This document shows positions 6,698 through 10,925 of a stretch of 10,925 bases of DNA, in pieces. The DNA comes from Bordetella parapertussis (GTDB lineage: Bacteria > Pseudomonadota > Gammaproteobacteria > Burkholderiales > Burkholderiaceae_C): positions 1-10,925 of the forward strand of contig CAMDJU010000075.1 of NCBI GenBank assembly GCA_945900695.1, given 5' to 3'. The notes beneath the pieces were generated by a model. The model ran no database searches and was not told the origin of the DNA. It was given only the letters and a program-made list of their open reading frames with translations. The translations under genes were made by a program, and so were the position numbers. The stretch's first letter is position 1; the number at the start of each line of letters is the position of its first letter.

Positions 6698-7531
6698 TCA
6701 CTGAAACCTGGGCGAACGCTTGGCCAAAAAAGCGGCATAGCCCTCGGCAAAGTCCGGCCCGGCAAAGCAGTCCTCAAAACCCGCTTGCAAATCTGCATCG
6801 GCCACCGGCGCGATGCCCGCAATCGACAGGATGCTGCGCTTGGTGTGGGCGATGGAATGGCTGGAGTTGTTCAGCCAGGGCTCAATGCACGCGCGCGCCA
6901 CATCGGCCAACTGCCCGCTGTCACAGCGGCGGTCCACCAAGCCCACGCTCAAAGCCTCTTCACTGTCAAGCAGCCGGCCACTGAACAGCATGTCTTTGGC
7001 GCGTGCCGGCCCCACCAGCGCCACCAAGCGGCGGGTGTCGCTCAGGCTGTAGGCCGCGCCGATCTTGCTGGGGGTGATGCCCAAGCGGGCGCTGTACGCC
7101 ACCACCCGCATGTCGCAGGCCAAGGCGATGCCACAACCGCCCCCCACACACGCCCCTTGCACCATGGCCAAGGTGGGCTTGGCCAAGCGCTCCAAGGCGA
7201 TTTGCGCTTGTTGCACTTTGGCGTTGTAGGCGCGGGTGCGCTCGGGGGTGGCATAGACCTGGGCAAACTCAGCCATATCAGCCCCGGCGCAAAACGCCTG
7301 CGTGCCCGCTCCCTCCACCACAACCGCTTTGATGTGGGGCGCGGCAGCAATCGCCTGCACATGCTTGAGCAACAAGTCCCACATGGCCTCGCTCATGGCG
7401 TTGCGCACCTCGGGGCGGTTGATCAACACGCGTGCCAGTGGCCCATCAAAAGCCAGGCACAAAGGGCCATCGGGGGTGGGCAAAGCGGCGTGGCCATACC
7501 AGGCTTGCCAGGGCGACTCGGGGGTGCTCAT
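6698..7531 (-). CDS. Crotonase (enoyl-CoA hydratase/isomerase) family protein
   Basis: A 277-residue cytoplasmic protein of the crotonase fold. FCAGADMAEF (80-89) and GACVGGGCGIALACDMR (126-142) provide the two backbone amides of the oxyanion hole that holds the acyl-CoA thioester. Aligned by eye to rat enoyl-CoA hydratase, the catalytic Glu144 position is G134 (GGGCG instead of GGGCE) and the Glu164 position falls on P154. The GITPSKIGAAYSLSDTRRLV stretch belongs to a recurring subgroup of crotonases without these acids. Hydration of a 2-enoyl-CoA is therefore not assured; isomerase, decarboxylase, lyase or hydrolase chemistry is possible. The N-terminal 30 residues are an extra segment. It is the first gene of the minus-strand set and faces the GAF gene across 76 bp. 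The ribosome site is poor. Confidence 0.9.
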   Translation of the reverse strand: MSTPESPWQAWYGHAALPTPDGPLCLAFDGPLARVLINRPEVRNAMSEAMWDLLLKHVQAIAAAPHIKAVVVEGAGTQAFCAGADMAEFAQVYATPERTRAYNAKVQQAQIALERLAKPTLAMVQGACVGGGCGIALACDMRVVAYSARLGITPSKIGAAYSLSDTRRLVALVGPARAKDMLFSGRLLDSEEALSVGLVDRRCDSGQLADVARACIEPWLNNSSHSIAHTKRSILSIAGIAPVADADLQAGFEDCFAGPDFAEGYAAFLAKRSPRFQ

Positions 7532-7607
7532 TTCGGTGGTCTTTCAAAAAGGTTTTTGGCAGATGCTCTCATAATGCCCATTTTGTTAAACACAGGTCAC
7601 TGCTGTC
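7532..7607. promoter_or_regulatory. 76-bp divergent promoter region
   Basis: This AT-richer gap separates the minus-strand crotonase/TRAP genes from the plus-strand GAF gene and should contain promoters for both. On the minus strand, GTGACC (7600-7595) and CATTAT (7575-7570) are 19 nt apart, a poor but possible sigma-70 pair. On the plus strand CATAAT at 7570-7575 could be a -10 box without a good -35. The same six bases serve both readings, so the two transcripts might compete. This is a by-eye prediction only. Confidence 0.3.
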
Positions 7608-8234
7608 ATGTCTAGCCTACACCACCACACCTTGGACGCGCTCACCCAAGCCCATGCACGGGCTTTGTCTTGTACCGACTTGGAATCGGCTTGGCGCGAA
7701 TTGGCGCGGTTTTGTGTGGCGCATCTGGGCGACGCCCAGGCCCACACCGTGCCCGGGGCCATGGCCGAGGGCCAAACTCAATACACCATTTCGGGCTGCT
7801 TTGTGGTCACCCCCGACACACAACACCACATGCTGGTGGGCAACGTCGGCTTTCCCGCAGAACAAGCGCGCTTGATGATCCCCTTGGACGGCGGCCACCC
7901 GGGCTGGGTCTACACCCACCGGCAAGACCTGCTGCTGGGTGACACGGCCCAAAGCACCACCGCCTTCAAGCAATACCTCAAGACCTCGCGCATGGGCTCG
8001 GCCATGTACTGCCCCATGCTGTCGCAGCAGCAATTCATTGGCATGTTTGTCATGGCCGCGCAGGCCAAGCACACGCTGCGCGAGAGCGACATGTCGGTGA
8101 TGCGCTTGGTGGCGCACTTGGCCGTGGCGCTGTGGCATGCCCATGGCGGGCCCGCATGGCTGGCTGCTCACCACCCCCCAGAAAACGCGTTCCGGGTGGC
8201 GGCCGAAGGTTTAGACGACAGCGCCCAGCCCTGA
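7608..8234 (+). CDS. GAF domain protein
   Basis: A 208-residue soluble protein. The first 50 residues look helical, and the rest forms a single GAF-type sensor domain, with a hydrophobic core around GCFVVTPDTQHHMLVG, the GHPGWVYTHRQDLLLGD loop and strand, and the closing MYCPMLSQQQFIGMFVMAAQ followed by the helix ESDMSVMRLVAHLAVALW. This order (strands, long loop, 'private/public access' strand, C-terminal helix) is typical of GAF domains that bind small ligands, cyclic nucleotides or chromophores. There is no attached kinase, GGDEF or DNA-binding domain in the frame, so any output must be through a partner. It is divergent from the crotonase gene, which suggests but does not prove a sensing role for the locus. 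Its last 24 bp overlap the convergent deacetylase-like gene. Confidence 0.75.
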   Translation: MSSLHHHTLDALTQAHARALSCTDLESAWRELARFCVAHLGDAQAHTVPGAMAEGQTQYTISGCFVVTPDTQHHMLVGNVGFPAEQARLMIPLDGGHPGWVYTHRQDLLLGDTAQSTTAFKQYLKTSRMGSAMYCPMLSQQQFIGMFVMAAQAKHTLRESDMSVMRLVAHLAVALWHAHGGPAWLAAHHPPENAFRVAAEGLDDSAQP

Positions 8235-9104
8235 GGCTTGAAAGGGTGAGACGCTGGCAAAGTGATCGGCAATCTGGCCCCGCGAGGCCACCCACACATC
8301 GGGTTGCTGCTTCACATAGGCCATGAACTTTCTCAAAGCACCAATGCGGCCCGGGCGACCGATGATGCGCAAATGCAGGCCCAGCGACATCATTTTGGGT
8401 TGGTCCGCGCCCTCGCTGTGCAACTGGTCAAAGGTGGCCACCGCATAGTCCGTCCACATGGCGGGCGTGAAGCTCGGGTCGAGCCAAAATTTCATGTCAT
8501 TGGTGTCCAACGCATAAGGCACGATGACCATCGGCTTGGGGCCCTGGGTGGTGTCGACACGGTCCCAGCGCGGCACATCGTCGCTGTAGTCGTCCATGTG
8601 GTACGAAAAGCCCTCTTCAGCCAGCAAGCGGCGCGTGTTGTCGGTCAGCAAATAGCGCGACAACCAACCCCGTGGGCGCTGACCCGTGGCCTCGGTGATG
8701 GTGCGCACCGCATCTTGAATGAACTGGCGCTCCTTGTCTTCCTTGTAGGAAAACTGGTGCACCCAGCGGTACCCGTGGCAGCACACCTCATGGCCATCTT
8801 GCTGCACCCACTCGATCAAATGGGGGCTTTGCGCCAAGGCGGTGGCGGCGGCCGTGACCGTGCAGGTGAAACCAAACTCGCGAAACAACGCGGTGATGCG
8901 CGGCGCACCGGCGCGCAAGCCGTAGGCGTAATTGCTCTCGTTGCCGTAGTTGCGGATGGGGATTTTCAGCGCCACGCCCAGCTCATCCACAGGCTCGGGC
9001 AATTTGTCACCCCGGGCAATGCTTTGCTCGGAGCCTTCTTCGACATTGACCACAAAAGACATGGCCAAACGGGCTTGGCCAGGCCAAGAAAAAACAGGGT
9101 TCAT
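8211..9104 (-). CDS. Polysaccharide deacetylase-fold protein, PuuE allantoinase-like
   Basis: A 297-residue protein with the NodB/polysaccharide deacetylase barrel. In place of the usual metal-binding FDDG motif it has VVNVEEGSEQ at 18-27. A similar NYEEGGE segment is known from PuuE, the metal-independent allantoinase of purine breakdown. HEVCCHGYRWVH (105-116) corresponds to PuuE SHGWRW. RGWLSRYLLTDNTRRLLAEEGF and YSDDVPRW further match PuuE-like proteins, as I recall them. It probably hydrolyses an amide or ureide ring rather than a polysaccharide, though chitooligosaccharide or peptidoglycan deacetylase cannot be excluded. There is no signal peptide, so it is likely cytoplasmic. A GAGGA ribosome site lies 6 nt before ATG 9104, inside the end of the amidase gene, whose stop overlaps this start as ATGA. 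The pair should be made together. Confidence 0.85.
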   Translation of the reverse strand: MNPVFSWPGQARLAMSFVVNVEEGSEQSIARGDKLPEPVDELGVALKIPIRNYGNESNYAYGLRAGAPRITALFREFGFTCTVTAAATALAQSPHLIEWVQQDGHEVCCHGYRWVHQFSYKEDKERQFIQDAVRTITEATGQRPRGWLSRYLLTDNTRRLLAEEGFSYHMDDYSDDVPRWDRVDTTQGPKPMVIVPYALDTNDMKFWLDPSFTPAMWTDYAVATFDQLHSEGADQPKMMSLGLHLRIIGRPGRIGALRKFMAYVKQQPDVWVASRGQIADHFASVSPFQASGLGAVV

Positions 9105-10567
9105 GGGTAATCCTCATCAGGGGGTGGGGCAAATCGGTCCAGGTTCAAGGCATGGGTCTGGGTCAGCAAGGCACTGTCTTGGCCCGGTGCGGCCAGCAGT
9201 TGCGCCGATGCCGGCAAGTCGCCCGTGCGCAACGGGAAGGCCAAGGCCGGAGCGCCCCAGACATTGGCCAAGGCGGTGAAATCGGCTTGGTTCACCGGCA
9301 CAGGGGCATCGTGGTGAAACGCGGTTTGGGGGGTGGTGGGCATCAACAGCAGGTCCACATGGGCAAACACCCGGGCGGCATCGGCGCGCACCGTGTCCAG
9401 CGTGGCTTGGGCCTGGGCCAGCTTGGCGACCCCCGCGCGCTCGGGGTAGCGCAACATGCGGGCAAAGCCGTCGCTCAAGCCGGTCAAGCCCGCGCCCAGG
9501 TGGGTGGTCCAGTGAACGGCGGCATCGCGCTCACTGAGCAACAAGCCCGCTTGGCGCATCGCTGTGGCCTGCCAAAGAGGCACATCGATGTCCACCCACA
9601 CCACGCCGTCTTGTGTGAGTTGTTCACACAGCTGCGCATACGCTTGCGCCACTTCAGGGTCCAGATCCACACCGGTGGCCTGCACCAAACGGCCCAGGCG
9701 CAAAGGCCGCTCTGATGCGGATGCGGATGCGGATGCGGATGCGGATGCGGATGCGGATGCGGATGCGGATGCGGATGCAGTGGCAGTGGCAGTGGCAGTG
9801 GCAGTGGCCAGTGATGGTGAGGGTAAAGATTCGTGGGCCGACAACAAAGGCTGGCCCATGGGCCACAAGCTGCTGGCCAAGGCCTGCGCGTCGGCCACAG
9901 AGGCGGTCAACCAACCCACGGTGTCGAGCATGTGGCACAACGGCACCACACCCACGTTGGACATCAGGCCCGCACTGGGCTTGTAGGCCGTGACGCCGCA
10001 GTAAGACGCAGGCACCCGCACCGAACCCATGGTGTCGGTGCCAATGGCGGCGGCACACAACTGTGCGCGCACCGCTGCGGCGCTGCCGCCACTCGAGCCG
10101 CCCGGCGTGAACCCCGCGCGCCAGGGGTTGATGCAGTCGCCGAACGTGGGGTTGCGGTTGGTCGCACCCAAAGCCCCTTCGTGCATATTGAGCTTGCCCA
10201 GCACCACCATCCCCAAGGCCCGCAGTTGCTGCACCACGGGGGCATCCTTGGCGGGGCGTCGATCTCTGTCAGCGGCCGTGCCCGCGCTGCACGGCCAGCC
10301 TTGCACGTCCACGTTGTCTTTGATGGCGATGGGCAAACCGTCCCACGAGCTCAGGGGCTGCCCCTGGTCCCAGCGCTGCTGGCTCTCACGCGCCAGGGCC
10401 AGGCTTCGTGGGGCGTCCACCCACAGGTAAGCGTTGAGCGCGGGGTTGTGCAGGGCGATGCGCGCCAAGTAATGCTCGCAGGCCGCCAGCGGCCCCATGC
10501 CACCTTGGGCGAATTGCTGCATCCAAAACAACACCGGATGGGCGAGAGGGTGGGTCAGGTCGGGCAT
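9101..10567 (-). CDS. Amidase-signature hydrolase with Ser-Ala/Thr-Ala repeat insert
   Basis: A 488-residue protein from ATG 10567; the open frame reaches 10669, but the added 34 residues are proline-rich and unlike the family. It has the complete amidase-signature triad: K83 in GLPIAIKDNVD, cis-Ser S158 in PGGSSGGSAAA, and nucleophile S182 in GTDTMGSVRVPAS. The 24-residue spacing of the serines equals that of known members. It should hydrolyse a C-N amide bond, but substrate is not predictable; allophanate hydrolase, aryl amidase and GatA-like proteins all share this core. GatA itself is unlikely because the gene stands with a PuuE-like partner and no gatB/gatC. Between core and C-terminal part (about residues 253-286) there is a low-complexity run of five Thr-Ala and eleven Ser-Ala pairs, encoded by a hexanucleotide microsatellite. 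All catalytic residues lie outside it, so the enzyme may still be active. Confidence 0.93.
   Translation of the reverse strand: MPDLTHPLAHPVLFWMQQFAQGGMGPLAACEHYLARIALHNPALNAYLWVDAPRSLALARESQQRWDQGQPLSSWDGLPIAIKDNVDVQGWPCSAGTAADRDRRPAKDAPVVQQLRALGMVVLGKLNMHEGALGATNRNPTFGDCINPWRAGFTPGGSSGGSAAAVRAQLCAAAIGTDTMGSVRVPASYCGVTAYKPSAGLMSNVGVVPLCHMLDTVGWLTASVADAQALASSLWPMGQPLLSAHESLPSPSLATATATATATASASASASASASASASASASASERPLRLGRLVQATGVDLDPEVAQAYAQLCEQLTQDGVVWVDIDVPLWQATAMRQAGLLLSERDAAVHWTTHLGAGLTGLSDGFARMLRYPERAGVAKLAQAQATLDTVRADAARVFAHVDLLLMPTTPQTAFHHDAPVPVNQADFTALANVWGAPALAFPLRTGDLPASAQLLAAPGQDSALLTQTHALNLDRFAPPPDEDYP
9714..9809. repeat. Hexanucleotide microsatellite (GATGCG)10-(GTGGCA)4
   Basis: On the + strand there are ten perfect GATGCG units at 9714-9773, one variant GATGCA at 9774-9779, four perfect GTGGCA units at 9780-9803 and one variant GTGGCC at 9804-9809. 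The tract lies inside the amidase gene, whose minus-strand codons read it as alternating TCC/GCA (Ser-Ala) and ACT/GCC (Thr-Ala). As the unit is 6 bp, gain or loss of copies keeps the reading frame and changes the protein by two residues per unit. The two unit types are related (both alternate with an Ala codon), suggesting expansion from a common seed and later divergence. Confidence 0.97.
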
Positions 10568-10731
10568 GGTGGCATCAAGGCTCGGTGGTTGGAAGATACG
10601 TGGGGCGCAGGTGGCGGGGCTGGATGGCGGGATGTTTGGGGCCGTAACGCGCGCATGGCCTTTTGGCATCGCATTCTAGGTTTGTCCTTCCCCCCGGCCC
10701 AACACAAAGCACCAACGCGTACCATGCGGCC

Positions 10732-10925
10732 ATGATCCCTTGGCAACCCCGACAAATTCTGATCCTCGCGTTGATGACCGTGGTGTGGGGCTGCAACTGG
10801 CCGCTCATGAAATGGGGCATTGCCGACTACCCGGCCCTGATGTTTCGCGTCTTGAGCATTGGCATTGGCTTGCCGGTGCTGGGTTTGGTGCTGTGGCGTT
10901 GGCGCATCCCGTTTCGGGTGGCCCG
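10732..10925 (+). CDS. N-terminal fragment of an EamA/DMT-family transporter
   Basis: An open frame starts at ATG 10732 and leaves the window after 64 codons. The first 64 residues contain two hydrophobic helices: ILILALMTVVWGCNWPLMKWG and, after a short loop, LSIGIGLPVLGLVLWRW. The WGxNWPxMKxG element between them is characteristic of EamA (drug/metabolite transporter) proteins, about 300-residue, ten-helix membrane carriers that usually export amino acids or metabolites. An ATG eight bases earlier hits a stop after three codons and is not used. It is divergent from the amidase gene across 164 bp, so it may share regulation with it, but its substrate is unknown. Confidence 0.8.
   Translation, partial: MIPWQPRQILILALMTVVWGCNWPLMKWGIADYPALMFRVLSIGIGLPVLGLVLWRWRIPFRVA

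Noticed and set aside
9715..9993. A + strand open frame beginning with alternating Met-Arg and Gln-Trp repeats.
   Set aside because: It is the microsatellite read in the wrong frame and strand; the true coding strand is the amidase gene with an intact active site.

Overview
The window is a GC-rich, tightly packed stretch of bacterial chromosome. Gene order, codon use and the mix of protein families (TRAP transporter, DUF2848, DUF1445, acetyl-CoA hydrolase-type CoA-transferase, crotonase, MmgE/PrpD-like) suggest a betaproteobacterium of the Burkholderiales, probably Comamonadaceae. That placement is an inference from style, not from a marker gene. I see no rRNA, tRNA, CRISPR array, insertion sequence or phage gene.

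Layout. At the left edge (1-160, + strand) is the end of a gene whose C-terminus resembles MmgE/PrpD proteins. It runs head-on into a long minus-strand set of eight genes (7531 down to 171). In order of transcription these are: crotonase-family protein, DUF1445 putative hydro-lyase, TRAP solute-binding protein (DctP), small membrane subunit (DctQ), large permease (DctM), DUF2848 protein (fumarylacetoacetase-like), acetyl-CoA hydrolase/CoA-transferase family protein, and a small cupin. dctP, dctQ and dctM are translationally coupled or overlapping, and most of the other gaps are under 50 bp. The crotonase/DUF1445 gap (138 bp) and the CoA-transferase/cupin gap (81 bp) are longer and could hold internal control points. 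A single-domain GAF protein is transcribed divergently from the crotonase gene (7608-8234, +). Its 3' end overlaps the 3' end of the next minus-strand pair by 24 bp. That pair is an amidase-signature hydrolase (10567-9101) coupled by ATGA to a polysaccharide-deacetylase-fold protein of the PuuE-allantoinase type (9104-8211). The right edge begins a divergent EamA/DMT-family exporter, cut off by the window.

How the genes may work together (inference). A periplasmic binding protein and TRAP permease would import an organic acid. The amidase and PuuE-like protein would open an amide or ureide. The DUF1445, DUF2848, crotonase and CoA-transferase-like enzymes would process the resulting carboxylic acid, with the cupin as an isomerase, lyase or accessory protein. 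No substrate can be read from the sequence. Both CoA-type enzymes appear to lack the glutamates that define classical catalysis in their families, so textbook reactions should not be assumed.

The most striking DNA-level feature is a hexanucleotide microsatellite (ten perfect GATGCG units followed by four GTGGCA units on the + strand). It lies inside the amidase gene and encodes a Thr-Ala/Ser-Ala dipeptide tract.
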